Below, one piece after another: positions 51,383 to 63,711 of a stretch of DNA of 64,000 bases; the stretch's first letter is position 1, and each line of letters opens with the position of its first letter. A program made the translations under genes and the position numbers. The DNA lies in contig CM019217.1 in NCBI GenBank assembly GCA_009741485.1, positions 47,207,314 to 47,271,313 on the forward strand. Direction: 5' to 3'. Origin of the DNA: Malurus cyaneus samueli (Eukaryota; Chordata; Aves; Passeriformes; Maluridae). The notes below the pieces were generated by a model, which was given only the letters and a program-made list of their open reading frames with translations, was not told the origin of the DNA and ran no database searches.

Positions 51383-54300
51383 CTAAACTGGGCGAGATGT
51401 CAGAAAGCTGGAAAGTGAAACCAAAGTGTCCCAGTGAGTTGAGCAGGATACTCTGACACCTGGAAATCACTCAGCATCAGAGAAGTCCTGGAGTAAGAGT
51501 AAAGATCCTTATTCTCCTAAACACAGGGTTAAAGAATTATTTACTCTGTTGAGAGAGAGCTACAAAGAAATGAATGTGTAGCCCTCCAGACTCCTGGCTC
51601 TGGTTCAGCTGAGTGCCGTCTGTGTCCCCTTCACTCATGAGCCACTGAAGACCCAGCAGCTCCAGAGGTACCTTTGATAAGCCCTCATGACTATCTGATC
51701 CTTTAGACAGTGCCATCATTTCGAGCTGCCCTCTTTCAGCTGGATCTTGACTCCAATGGACGCTTCCCAACTATTCCTTCTCCTTGCTGGTGTCACACCC
51801 AATATCTGAGCTGCACCCAGGGCTGACCCCTGTCCAGCTGCTCAATAATGCATTAGGACATCAGTCAATATGGCTTTTTTCAGTGAGCTGCTGTCTACAG
51901 CAGGAGCTCCTTTTCACATGCAGGAGGTGGAAGAGCTGTGGGTGCTCACTGGACAAATTTGGACACTGTAACTACCTGATTTCATCATAAACTAAGTTAT
52001 ACTGTGCTGTCTGTGTGAATTTTCCTGTCACCCTCTCCTGCTTAAGCATTAGCAATGGCACAAATCTGTGGGTTCAGCATCTAGGCTGGCCACAACAAGG
52101 TCATTTATACAACCTATGTGTTTTTTCTTCTGGTGTCTGATGATAGGGATTTCAAGTTTCAGAGCTAACAAAATGGTTTATCTTCACCACGTGGTGTTTT
52201 ATAACACATGCTGAAAATGACATTTAGCACAAGCTTGTAAGTGAGAGGCAGTGATGCAGCCACTCACTCTGCCTTGATGGAGACTAAACATAACAGCAGC
52301 TCAAATAAACACGGGGACTATCATTAGTTTGCAATGAATCGCTCTTACACGTGGCTTGCTGGAGCTGTGTGACAGAAAAAAAAGCATTAGAAAAAAAAGT
52401 AAAGAGGGAAAGCATCCCCAATGAGCAGAGGGAAAAGGTCCACAAAGCATCAAGGGGTGAGAGTAAAAAGCATCCAAAACACCTGACTGAGGAGAAAAGA
52501 GCCCTGTAATTTTGTGAGGACTTAAGTGAAAAATATGTGAGGCAAGATACTCAAGGAAAGGCTTACCATTATATATTTGCAAATGGAGTTATTAGTAGAC
52601 CAGTAAATGTAGCCAACATTTTCAGTGCTGGTAAAATGACAGAGAGGCATTAAGATGTGGGAGAAGTGAGACATTAACGTGGAAGAGGTGGCATAGTTTC
52701 ATGGAAGGGTATCACAGGGCCAGAGAAGGAGCAGTCCGTAAAGTTATCCAAACCATTCACTGTGAACCAGTGCACCTGGAATGCAATGAAAATAAACAAT
52801 GTTCCTTTCTTTTGGAAAGCACATTGTAAATCAGTAAATTAATCTGAGCCCTCAAATGCCCTGTTTTCTGGAACATGTGTTCCAAGTGGGCAAACTGTAA
52901 GATGATGAGACTCAACTTTCTGCCTCAAACACAGTACATAGTGCATTCATAGGACATTCTCTTCCTGATTCCACCACCCCTAAAATGTGGATAATAGCAC
53001 TATCCTGCTCTATCAGACCTTCTCAAAGATAAATGTTCTGGTTTTGCAAGGGCACAGGTACAGAGGTGTCCTGAAAGAGATGAACACAGAGCAGTCCTAG
53101 TGGGCCTTCTGCTCCAAACATGAACATCCTTCCCCTCTGAGACAAAACGAGAGGCAGTGTCTGCTGCTTTGCTGCTGTAGACACAATCTCTCCCTGATGG
53201 TCAATCTTTGAAGCCATGTGGAAATCAAACAGATCAGTAAAATCCACTTTAAATTGTATTTTTAAAGTTCACCATCCTTTTGGACCAAAAAAACCCTGCA
53301 AATCTTGGACAGCAGTGTCAGCTAACACATTTCCAAAGTTTCCCCTTTACATTTCTTGAAACAGGAGACAAAAGAAAAACTGGCAGAGCAGGGTATGACC
53401 AGAGCTTTCCCAACAAGCTCCTTGACATCCAGAGGATTTGCTGAGGTCTGAAACAGTGCAGCTAACTTTATCTTTTCAGCTTCTCCTTCTTCCTATGCAC
53501 TGCACAAATCTGTGTCTTTCAACCCCTCCAAGCAATTCCTTGCTTGGACCAAGGTTGTGTCAAAGGGATTTCATCCTTAGCCATTATCTCAATTTAGCCA
53601 TGCGGAAATGTCTCGTTTTCATTTCTGAGCTTCCAGTTACTTGAAGTTTAAACCTCACAGTTAAACCACTGTGTAATTTTTGATCAGTTTAAATTTTCTC
53701 TTTCATCCACAACTGGAGCTGGAAAAACTGATTGTCAGCAAATAACATATCCCACGATCTAAGAGACTCTTTCCATCTGCAGAATATTTGAGAGCAATTG
53801 TAATTTTCTCCAATGTACTTTGTTTTCTACCCCTGCCAAAAGGATTATTTTGTTCTTCAAAACTCTAGTTGCCAACACCATTCTGCAAACATTTAGGCAA
53901 CTGTTTAATTTACCAATTATTTCAATAAGTAATTTATAATTATCTACTAAATCAGATTGCAAAGAAATACTTCATATTCCAGACTGAGGTTTGCTTGGCT
54001 ATTATTGGCCATGATTGGGACTGGTTCCAGCCTTTGGCTGAGAAAGCAAAAATAACTGTGCAGCTTATATATATTTCTGTTTCACTGAGTACTTTAGAGT
54101 TTGAATGAATGTAACTCCTCTCAGATATTCCAGATAAAGTTTTGTACCAGAGAACAGACAAAACCAGACATAAAGTAGCTGCCAAAATTCACTCAAATGT
54201 TCATTCATAGCAAACATATTTTTGCAACGCTGACTTTCAAGCATACTCTGATACACTCTCAGCCAGCAACAAGGAGTCCCATTGATAGTGCTAAGGTCAA

Positions 54301-55393
54301 AACCTTCATGATTAAATTACAGTGTTTATGGTCCCCTCCTTCAGAGAGAATGGGAAGGCTTGTTAACAGGTTCATAAATCCAGATGTAAAGATTAACCCA
54401 GTCACCCAGGCCTATATTCATTACTGGATATGTATGTTTTTAGCACATGGTAAATAACAACATTAGCGTGTACTGTTTTGTGCTGCATGCAGGTTGGAGT
54501 CATTTTTCCCCTTTATATTATCACATATGTAATAGATCCTGAAAAGTTATCAGCATTCTAATTCCATACAGCATTTATTCTTCTGAGTCAGATTGAACAG
54601 ATCCCTGATTCTACTGAGCAAAACTAACACATGAAGGAACCAGCTCTCTGTGTTAGCTGACTGCAGAACTTGCCTTCACACTCATCTGAAGTGACAGCCC
54701 CTCTGGGCACAACTCCTTACTGCTCTTCATTTAAATGCTACAACTCTTTTCCTTGAAATGCACTTATTTTGAACAGAAGACTAAACAACTGTTATATACT
54801 AATTTAATCCATGTAAAACCTCACATCTAAAAGGGTTGGACAATAAAATGAAAGGAGATGTTAACACTGAGTACAAATGCCCAAAACCAGACTCCAGCAC
54901 ACAATTATCTTACAAGTAAAAACTACATCACGAGCTTCCAGTGGAGTATAGAGCCCAAATCGTGATCTCTCTGTAAGACACTCACTCTGAAAACCAGAGA
55001 CACTGAACCCCTTGGCAATTAAAAAAGTTAGTTTTATCAGAGTTACAGTTAACTCCTAGCTGTTCATGGACGTATTATCCAGATTGCAGCTCAGTGAGCT
55101 CCTGCTTTCCCAAAAAAAATTCTTTGGCTATCAAACAGAACCCAGCACAAATCTTCAAATTTTCCTGCAGGAAAAAGAACTTATTTCTAAATCAAAATCT
55201 CCAAATCCCCCTTTTTCCCTCCAGTTACACATTTCTGCACAGAAATTAAATCAGTTCTTTATCACTTTATCTTCATGCCTGCCACATTAAAACAATAGTT
55301 CTCATTTCTATTCCTGAAGTGCACATTTTATCGAACTTCTTCCCAATTGATAGTTTGGGGAGAATATAAAGCAAAGCAATTTATTGTAGATAC
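51383..55393. other. Region without a recognised gene
   Basis: Mostly unique sequence. - strand open stretches at about 51537-51770, 53023-53247 and 54065-54256 translate to plausible-looking peptides but lack convincing paired splice sites. The strong acceptor at about 52370 (T-rich tract ending CACACAG on -) opens into a stretch with stops in all frames. I see no repeats of note. Confidence 0.5.
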
Positions 55394-55539
55394 TTGCTTT
55401 CTCAAAAATGAAAAAAAATTTGCAGATTCCCTAACATATTCAAGGCTGTAGCTATGCAATTTCTCTAATATACAGTCATTATTGTCAAATTCTCCCAACA
55501 TGCCTCCCAAAAGATTTAATATGAGCTTTAAGAGAAACA
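55394..55539 (-). CDS. Candidate internal exon, unidentified - strand gene
   Basis: On the - strand, after AACCTGTCCAG, 146 bases are open in the phase required by the 55785-55863 candidate (G|TG gives Val). The frame then reads FLLKLILNLLGGMLGEFDNN and continues through KLHSYSLEYVRESANF to SFLRKQ, followed by donor CAA|GTATCT. The composition is strongly helical, with Leu/Ile heptad-like spacing. An alternative donor AT|GTTAGG lies inside the frame. Together the two exons look like part of a helical-repeat protein, but I recognise no family. Confidence 0.35.
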
Positions 55540-55784
55540 CTGGACAGGTTTTTAAGTGTATACAAATTAGTTCACATCTTTGTTTAGTGGCACAATCTGG
55601 CAGCCGTACAGGTTGGGCTTTTAATAATATCTCATTTTACAGCTCCAAAGGAAATGTAAGCTCCCCGGGCTCGCAGCTTGCACTTGTGCATTTTGACATG
55701 GTAGCTGCCAATACCAGGAATTGGGAAAAGTGAAAATAAGGGAGAAAACAACAGTGTGTAGTGTGAAGCCAATGGGGAACTCAC

Positions 55785-55863
55785 CTGAGATGCCACAACT
55801 TTTATAGTGCTCCATCTGCTGCCTTAGAGCAATGTTTCTCATGCTTGAGCTGTGTGCCAGGGT
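55785..55863 (-). CDS. Candidate internal exon, unidentified - strand gene
   Basis: This is a 79-nt exon-like stretch with excellent splice sites on the - strand. The acceptor is TTGTCTGTTTGTTTTCTAG and the donor is ATCTCAG|GTGAGT. The open frame encodes TLAHSSSMRNIALRQQ then MEHYKSCGIS and leaves phase 1. The next open stretch downstream on this strand (55539 to 55394) begins in the matching phase. No family was recognised. It could be a coding exon or a lncRNA exon. Confidence 0.4.
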
Positions 55864-57621
55864 CTAGAAAACAAACAGACAACTTTTCATTAACAGCAGC
55901 TTGCAGAACTCAGAGCAAGGACAAAGCCTTGTCCAAGCTTCAAACTGAGCAAACAGAGCAGGATGGAGTTGTGTGTCCCCTGGTGCCCTAACCCCAGATC
56001 AGAGGTGAGTATCCCCTGGGAGCCAATACTGGAAGGTGCCTCCATGTGCTCCAAACACTGGGGAGCCCTTGGTCCTCTCCAAGGTGCCCATCCCTCACTG
56101 TGGGATGAATCTGCAGAAGGGCACAGGTCAAAATCCAGACCCTCTGAGACCACCCACAGGCTCCCTAAAGCTTCTGCCTCTCTCAACCAGCACTAAACAC
56201 AAAGTTTGTGCAAAATACGATGATAAAGAGGTTAAACCAAGCAAAACTCATGCGTCCCCCCTCTCCTCTGTGGAGAGGGCTCGAGTTTCCCCCTTCTCTC
56301 ATCACACAGACACCTTTGCCAGCTAAGGGGGTTAATGCACACGGCTGAGCCACAGCGACTGTCCATGTGGGAAAAGTGAAAGCCAAAGCTTTAAGCTTAA
56401 ACCTCAGCAAAGGAGATTTGTCCTGCCGATGAAAACTTTAAATGTGTCCCACTGTCTTTCCTCAGCCTTGTTTCAATGGCAAAACACATGAGTTTGAAGC
56501 ACTGCATCAAATGTTGGTGCAAGTCACAATCTTCGGTTTTACCTCTGCATCAAATATAAACCAAGAGCTACAGATAACTTTTTCTTTTGAATAGAAATTA
56601 TTTCAATAAGTGAATGGATAGCCCATCAAGATCAAGGGCCAAATTACCTTTGATATTAATAGGATCGTGCCTTTATGATATGATATGTGTTAATCCATGA
56701 TAAAGGTGCATGTTTTAATGAAAGAGGTCTGCTGAAGTGTAACAGTTTATCTGAGCCCTTTAAAGATTCCTTAAATATGGGTCCCCAGATCCCTATTTTG
56801 TGTGTTCTCACATCAGAGCACTGTGTTATTTCACCTCCCTCTGCTTTAACCTTCTGACAGTCAGTGTGGTGTAGTACTGTGAGGTTTTGGGGTGAGGAGA
56901 GTGTCAGTGTTTGGGCTTTTTATTTAAATCTGAATAAAATTCAACTGTGTATTACCATCTAGGAACATCTAGAAAAGGTATTTAAATGCCCTTTCTCAAA
57001 AAGAGCTCAAGCTGCACTAAATTCAGACCCTCAAATGAAATCCTGAAAGATTCCAGGGACAGTTTCAGTTCTGGCTGGCTCCATCACCTGTTCTGCAGGG
57101 CAGAACCCAATTTCAGAGACAGTTTCTGCAAACCCCACTGCCCCAGCTGTCAGCAGCACCCCAAATACTCTGCACACACTATTTCTGAAGTGAGCCAAAT
57201 CCTCATGTGCATTTGATGATGTGGTGCCACAATCACAGAAGGATTAAATTGTGTTCCTTTGTCCACCTCCAGAAGAAATGATCTTAGGTGAGTTACACCA
57301 TCTGCTCTTGAAGACGTAGATGGAAGATAAATGTGCACAGTATTGAAATATTTTAACTGGTTTTCCTCTTTTACTTACGAAAAATTTCTTTCTAAATTAG
57401 TGCATATGCAAACAGTTTTACAATCCCTGTTCTCCTTTGGTCCCAAACCAGCAGGAAAGAACTTGATTTAAAATATAAGAAACAATTTTCATTTTCTCGT
57501 GCTTATGGCAAAGTTGCATTGCTTTCTTCTTCTTCTGATTCAGTCTTCATATTTTCATTTCTTGAGTGTGACTTTTTTCTGAATGTAAAAATATGCCTGT
57601 TTAGAGAAACGAAATTAAAAA

Positions 57622-57647
57622 ATCATAGAATATACTGAGTTGGGACC
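57622..57647 (-). mobile_element. CR1 (or CR1-tailed SINE) 3' stub
   Basis: The + strand reads ATCATAGAATATACTGAG then TTGGGACC. This is the reverse complement of the terminal CR1 sequence GGTCCCAACTCAGTATATTC with its octamer repeat. Only about 26 bases remain, a typical severely 5'-truncated copy or remnant. It shares the tail sequence of the SINE at 20312. Confidence 0.6.
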
Positions 57648-58782
57648 AATTTTTGCCTTTCTCCCTTTTTCCCGTTCTTTCCTCTCAACAGGCCAACCGA
57701 AGCCCATCAGCTTGAGACTCTGAGCCTGCCTGCAGCACTGCTGAAGGAGCACTGGCAGCACTCAGAGTTGGACACCCACATGAACCTCTGCAAGGCTGGG
57801 GACAGAGCCCTCTCCGGCTGCTGGTCCTCCTCCATTCCCCCTGGCCGAGGAGGAAGGCGAGTGATGGATGGAGGCTGACAGGAGCACAGTTCCATCACTC
57901 TCCTGGGGCTGAGCCCTGGTTCCAGCAGGATGCTCGGCCACTGCTGGGCACGAGAGAGCTGCTTCTGCCAGCGAGGATCTCCTGGCTTGCTCCAAGCAGG
58001 GCCTCTCATGTAACACTAGAAAGTGCTGTCAGTCAGCCCTCTCCTTGCTCACAGCATTCCATGCCTCACACTTCCCTTCAGGATGTTTCTTACTCCTTGT
58101 CACTGGTGGGAGGTGTGGCTGCGTCACTCTGAGAGACTGCTTGCCAGACACCATGGGGCAGTCTAGAGGAAAATCATGAAAAAGTGATGTTTCTAAAAAG
58201 CAGGACTGTCCAGCTAAAGCCTGATGGAGGATTTGCCCTGCTAGGGGGGGAAAAATCCCTTCATTGCAAATGTACCTGCAGTATGACACCAGCTTCATCT
58301 CTGTTTTTTTTTGCCACAGGTCTTTGCAAAGTTGAAAGGAGATGGATCAGACCTGCAGGTCCCATCCTGGTGTAATAGGTCCAAATCTGGTTAACAGGAA
58401 TTACCCACTTACAGCAGGTCTACACCAGCACAGGGAAATTGAGCCTGCCTCTGGCTGCATTTCATATGATCTATAGATACACATTACATGCAGTTAATCG
58501 TCCTTGCAAGAGCTTCGTATTCATTACTCGGTGATATATAAAATATATTTTTTCTATCTATTAAATCTTCACTATCTATAATTATTCCCCAGGGTACAAT
58601 AGATAGTGAGTCAGCAGGCACAGATTTAATTATCAGTTTTTACTGTAAGATGATGATGTTTATTGATATCACTATCAGACAGACACTGAAATGAAGCAGA
58701 TGTTAATCTGAGGTTAAGCTCCAGGAGGCGCCTAGCAGTCTGACCAAAGGGACTGATGTTCATCAGATAATAAAACAGGAGA

Positions 58783-58820
58783 CCTCCCTCCCTTCCTCCC
58801 TTCCTCCCTTCCTCCCTCCA
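58783..58820. repeat. (CCTTCCTC)n pyrimidine microsatellite
   Basis: Short tandem CCTT/CCTC array giving a local homopyrimidine run on +. It encodes Gly/Arg/Glu-rich noise on the - strand. Confidence 0.9.
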
Positions 58821-59452
58821 GAGGCCTGCACAGAGCTCACAGATGTACAGGTTTTTTGTGAATTCCTCCTCACCATTTCCAACGCCCTCTAACAAGCAGC
58901 TTGCCCCTTTGCGTGGTGCTTTCAGTTGGCCCCAGCAGATGGCTTAACCCAGCATCTTATTTTGCTTACACAAGAACTTTATGGTTGATTTTTTTTTTTA
59001 TTTTTCTCCAGTATATCTGAAAGGGTGATGCCAGAGAAGTTGGAAACAAAAGTGAAGCGGTCACAAAGTTGCGGTGACATCACAGCTGTGAGCAGAATGT
59101 CTGCCACTGATTCCCATCATACCAATGTCTGCCTCAAGTCAATCCATAGCAAGGCAAAACACTGTTCTCAAGTTCAAATGGCACAACGTGATGGAAAAGG
59201 ACCTTCTGTGGGGAAGAACAGGGTGACAAAGTAACAGCAGCTTTCTATGTGTCTCAGAATGCCATCACATGCTAGTGGTGAGTGCAATAATGTGACAGCC
59301 TATATAGAAAAATATTCTGACACTCACCAAAACATACTAATGTTTAACATTGGAACTTGCAGACTGACTGCTGAGCTGGTGCAAATGATCATTTCACAGG
59401 TATTGCAGTGGTGTACTTCTTTCCTAGCAAGAGCATAGCTGTCAGTTTCAGT

Positions 59453-59480
59453 GGATTAATTAATTAATTAATATATAATT
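59453..59480. repeat. (TTAA)n simple repeat
   Basis: Five ATTA/TTAA units followed by an AT-rich stretch. It lies just upstream of a T/C-rich acceptor-like sequence at 59480-59500. Confidence 0.85.
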
Positions 59481-62400
59481 TATCTCTCACTTTCAAACAG
59501 GAGACACAGAAATAAAGGCCTCATTGACCGATATCAAAGAGCAGTTAAGTGCTGAACCTGGTACCAGAACAGAAAGTTGCTCGATTGTATGGATTCATGC
59601 AGTCCCTCAGGTCAGATTTGCTCTGTTAAGGTCAAAGTCACAAAAGGATTTGATAGAACATGAAAATCCTCTCCCTGAGGTCCTGCTCTTAACACCATCC
59701 CAGATTGGTACCTGGATGCAGGACCCTCAAAAAGCTGGCATTGGTATATGTTTAAGGTAATGTAAAAAAGTTTATTTAAATTACTAGGAAGAGAGACTTA
59801 ATACCCTTAGAGACTGGCAGAATTAATGAGATGGGGGAGCAATGATCCTTTTTTCCAATTAAAAAAAGAGAAAAGGAAGGAGAGAGACCAACCTCTGGAA
59901 TTTCAACACATGAGAAAAGATCATTTGCAAAAGAGTCACACTCAATCTCTGTGCCTAGCTGAAAGGAATTTGTGGTTTCATTTCAGGTCCTTTTGGACTG
60001 TTTTTCATGTCAAAACTACATGTTTGCTATACTTTGTCGCTCTTCCAGGAATTACTGAAACAAAGGAAACATTTGAATGAGATTTGAGACAACTTCTTTC
60101 TCACCTGTCAGGAAGGTAATCCCCAACCTTCAGATAAATGTGGGCATGTGGTTTTCAGTATTCTCACTCCATATGTCTTCACAAACACCAAATAGATCTA
60201 AAGTAAAAGGAGAGGTTTTTTTTTTCTCCACAGATCAAAAGGTTACAGTGATGGACCAGGATGATCCAGACTTTCTTCCATATAATGCCTTCATTTTAAG
60301 TCCCTGTAGAAATACAGACATCATGGCACAGAAATTAAGAGAATGATGGAAGACACGAACCCATTCCAGCACTACTGATCTCAGCCATATCAGCAATAAA
60401 GCATTATGCTAAATTTAGGAATCGATATTTACAGGTGAACCACTCCAATATTTTGACCACTGTAACTCTGAAATTAGGTAGACACTTAATTGTTGTTGTT
60501 TTGTCCTGACTCTCCTTCCTAAAGAAAAATGATATTTAATGTTTTGTGTCAGCTCTCTTCCTCCAATATTTTGGAGTAAGCACTGCAAGGTGAACACTAC
60601 AGCTCTAAAATCTGCTGCTTACATGAAACCTTGTGGGTTTGAAACCTGCCTTCCTGTGCTCGTGCTCACACTGGATTTGGGGAAATATCAATGGAAGCAG
60701 AGGGAGTGGCTCCAGCAAAACAGCAAAAAGAAAAGATGGATATAGAAAGCCATGTTACACCACATCTCACCTCCATCCCTAATTAAAGGAAAGTTCAACC
60801 TGTGTGTATGCACTCACATGAGGAACTTTTGCTGGTAGAGCCGTTTCAGTCACAAATCAAGATGCTTGGCACTCTGACCACTGTTTATACTGCAGGTCGA
60901 GCCCTTGCCTTACCCCAGAGGCAGCATTTTCCGGTGCTATAAAATAAAACACAAGGCAAAAGTTTGAAGCACCAAGCTCAGGCAGCCTTGATGCAACCAA
61001 AGCTTCGAGCGACCTTGTTACCATGAGCTGTTTGGTCTGGCACTGGCATGAGCAGGTCAGGCAGGGGAAACAGCAGCTGGATTGACAGCTGCCCAGTTGG
61101 CTCCACCACTCACTGGCTGGGAGTGCATCTCTCTGTATCTTTGCTTTTATTGTTACATGGCTGGATAGCTTTCCAGAGCAAGGAAATTGAGCATGGGGAG
61201 GGGGAAATAAACGGGGAGGAAAAAGTATTTTACATGGGATTTTTCTGTTGGAGAAGGATGTGGATGTGAAATTAATTATTTCCAAGAAAGCCAACACTAA
61301 TCTAGACAAGACTTTCCTCAAAACCCTATTAAAACACCAATACAACATTTAGCATGCAATTTAGGCAAGTCTGTATGACACACTGTGGTGTTTCTTTCTG
61401 ACACAAATGGACAGAAGTTATATATAATGCAAAGCCCTAAATGCTGACAGACATTTCCAAGAATGTTTACATTTATTTTTCATAGCCCCAAGAAATCGAT
61501 CTCTAAGGACATCCCATGAGAGACTGCATTTGGTCCTGAAATATTGTCCTGGGAGACTGTGTTTCTGTCTTCCATCTGACACATTTTACAGAGGGTATCA
61601 GCATATGGATTTGCACCTCAGCTGTGTCACGAGCAAAGAATTGCTATTTTTTTAATATGCTATGCTGAGACATTTAAACATTGATATTGTGAGGTACTAC
61701 TTTACAATTCCCATTAGATTTCTTTTAAAGCACACGTTTATGAAACAAAATATTCCTGTATTCGCCCATAAAACTCTACGTTATAACAGTACTGAGCATC
61801 TGGTTTTAATCAGAAGTCAGGAAATTCACTGTTCTAGCTGGAACTCCATCCTTTCCTAAACTCACTGCGTTTAACTTCTGCAACTCAGATGTGAACAGGT
61901 TCCTTAAAAGTCTCACTGCCCCTACTGAAAGATAAGCACAACAGGCATAAGGGTTTGGAATTAAATGGCATTATCAGGGACATTTCTGCTTTCTGGGTCT
62001 TTCTGATGGAGCAGCTTGAACAGCAGTAGTAAAGCAGGACAGAGAACACACAGAACATCATTGCTAATAGTCTACACAACATGTTAATGTTGTGAAGGAG
62101 GCACATTTGAACTCAACTTTCAAACCTAAGCTCTATCTGAAAATGGTTTAATACCTTTTAAGATTCCATTTAAATTAATTTAATGCTTCTTTTCTCTAAA
62201 ACCTCATTAGGGATTTTGCCAATAAAATACAATCAGGACTGAGAAACAAATCTCTTTGTAATCTTTTTTTAGCTCAAATCTATTCCAAAGCATTTTGTTC
62301 ATGAGTAAATCAAAAATCCATAGAAGGAAAGAAAATTAATGAGTGTAATGCACATAAAAAAAGTGATGGCAATAATATTAGAAAAAGAATTTTGACTGCA

Positions 62401-62761
62401 CCATTTAATAATTTTCAATTGATCAGTTTTGATAGCAGATAAATGCTAGTTTTGCTAGCAGGGTTTTTGTAAGTGTTCTACAATATATCTAGTATTCTCT
62501 CACTCATTTCTGTCCTTGTTCTTGAGTCTTTTCTCTGCTCCTACAGCTAAGTCATGCTGTCAACTACAAGTTTAATTAAAAATTGGGCCCCAAAACTCTT
62601 ACCAAGAAAATAAATGGAGTATAAAAGTACAGTTGAACCTTCAAAGGTTCCTTTCATCTGTGATGCTACACATTCACATAACTCTTCTCTGAAACTCAGC
62701 CAAACTCTTGTGATCTGCAAAATTCTGCAAGAAAAAACTTTTCAGAAATGCCTGAAGAGGC

Positions 62762-62780
62762 AAAAAAAAAAAAAAAAAAC
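62762..62780. repeat. A homopolymer run
   Basis: An uninterrupted run of about 19 A residues. No retroposed source sequence was recognised next to it. Confidence 0.9.
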
Positions 62781-63664
62781 AAACCTGCAAAACACCCCTA
62801 AACATTTCATACACTGCAGGACTGGAGCTGTGACTGGAAACCTTGCAGAGAACTAGCCAGCCTCTCCATTTTCACAACACTGATAACAGGTGTTTATCAG
62901 GAAGGAGATGCTATCTCAAGCTCATTATCACTTCTCTGTCCAGCAGCCAAGAAGACAAACCATGCACTCACAATTATATTTACCTCTCAGAGTTTTTAAG
63001 ACGAATGTTATCATACTGCTCAGAGTACAGTCATAAGATGCCACTTTCATCTAACATTGGAAATGCTGAAACAATTCACTGGTGTGTCCCTTTCACCTGA
63101 TAGGACAGAAAATGTTGAGTTAAACATTTAAACTAATTCACAGCATGGTAATGTAAAGGCAGAAACACACAAACATGCATGCATGAAGAGCCTCAAAACA
63201 TTGCACTAGAAATGATAGTTTCACAAACTGAGATAACAGAAGAGATCTGTAAAGAAAATTTTACATTAATTTATGTCACATGAGATATGACCTAGATTTA
63301 TCTTCAGGAAAGGCTGTTCTGATGAACCCCATGCCTTTGACCACTGTTACTTCATTCCCTCTACATCTTCTAGAGCATGTTCAGAATAAATACAAGCCTA
63401 CGTAATTTTTATGATGGAGATTCAAACCCTGACAGCCATTACCATTTAAGATGTTTTCCATCCTTGTGGGCATCTTTTTGGCTTTTTTGTTTTTGAAGAA
63501 GCAGGCTGTGGATGCGTGTTTTCAATGTACAGCATGAAGGATAAATGCAAATAATACCAAAAATGACCCTTTGATTTTGCAGATGGGAAGCAGGGCAATC
63601 CTACCCAGGTCACTAAACCATCTAAATGTAAGGCTGAATGACCTGTAACAGAACAATATATGGC

Positions 63665-63671
63665 AAAAAAA

Positions 63672-63702
<31 letters not shown>

Positions 63703-63711
63703 GAAAAAAAA
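63665..63711. repeat. A-rich homopolymer run
   Basis: There are twenty-six A residues, then two further A blocks separated by single G bases. It may be the tail of an old retroposed sequence, but the bases immediately upstream show no recognisable source gene. Confidence 0.9.

Noticed and set aside
52264..52371. - strand stretch after a very strong acceptor (T-rich, CACACAG) ending at a GTGAGT donor
   Set aside because: All three frames contain stops. At most it is a non-coding exon.
58626..58895. Gly/Arg/Glu-rich - strand open frame
   Set aside because: Driven by the CCTT/CCTC microsatellite.
58321..60346. Series of + strand exon-like stretches (58321, 59012, 59501, 60234) after good acceptors, the last ending LPYNAFILSPC ... 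QKLRE and a stop
   Set aside because: Acceptors are good, but donors are weak and the phases of successive pieces do not agree in any order. I could not build a continuous frame, so I do not call a gene. Transcript data could revive it.
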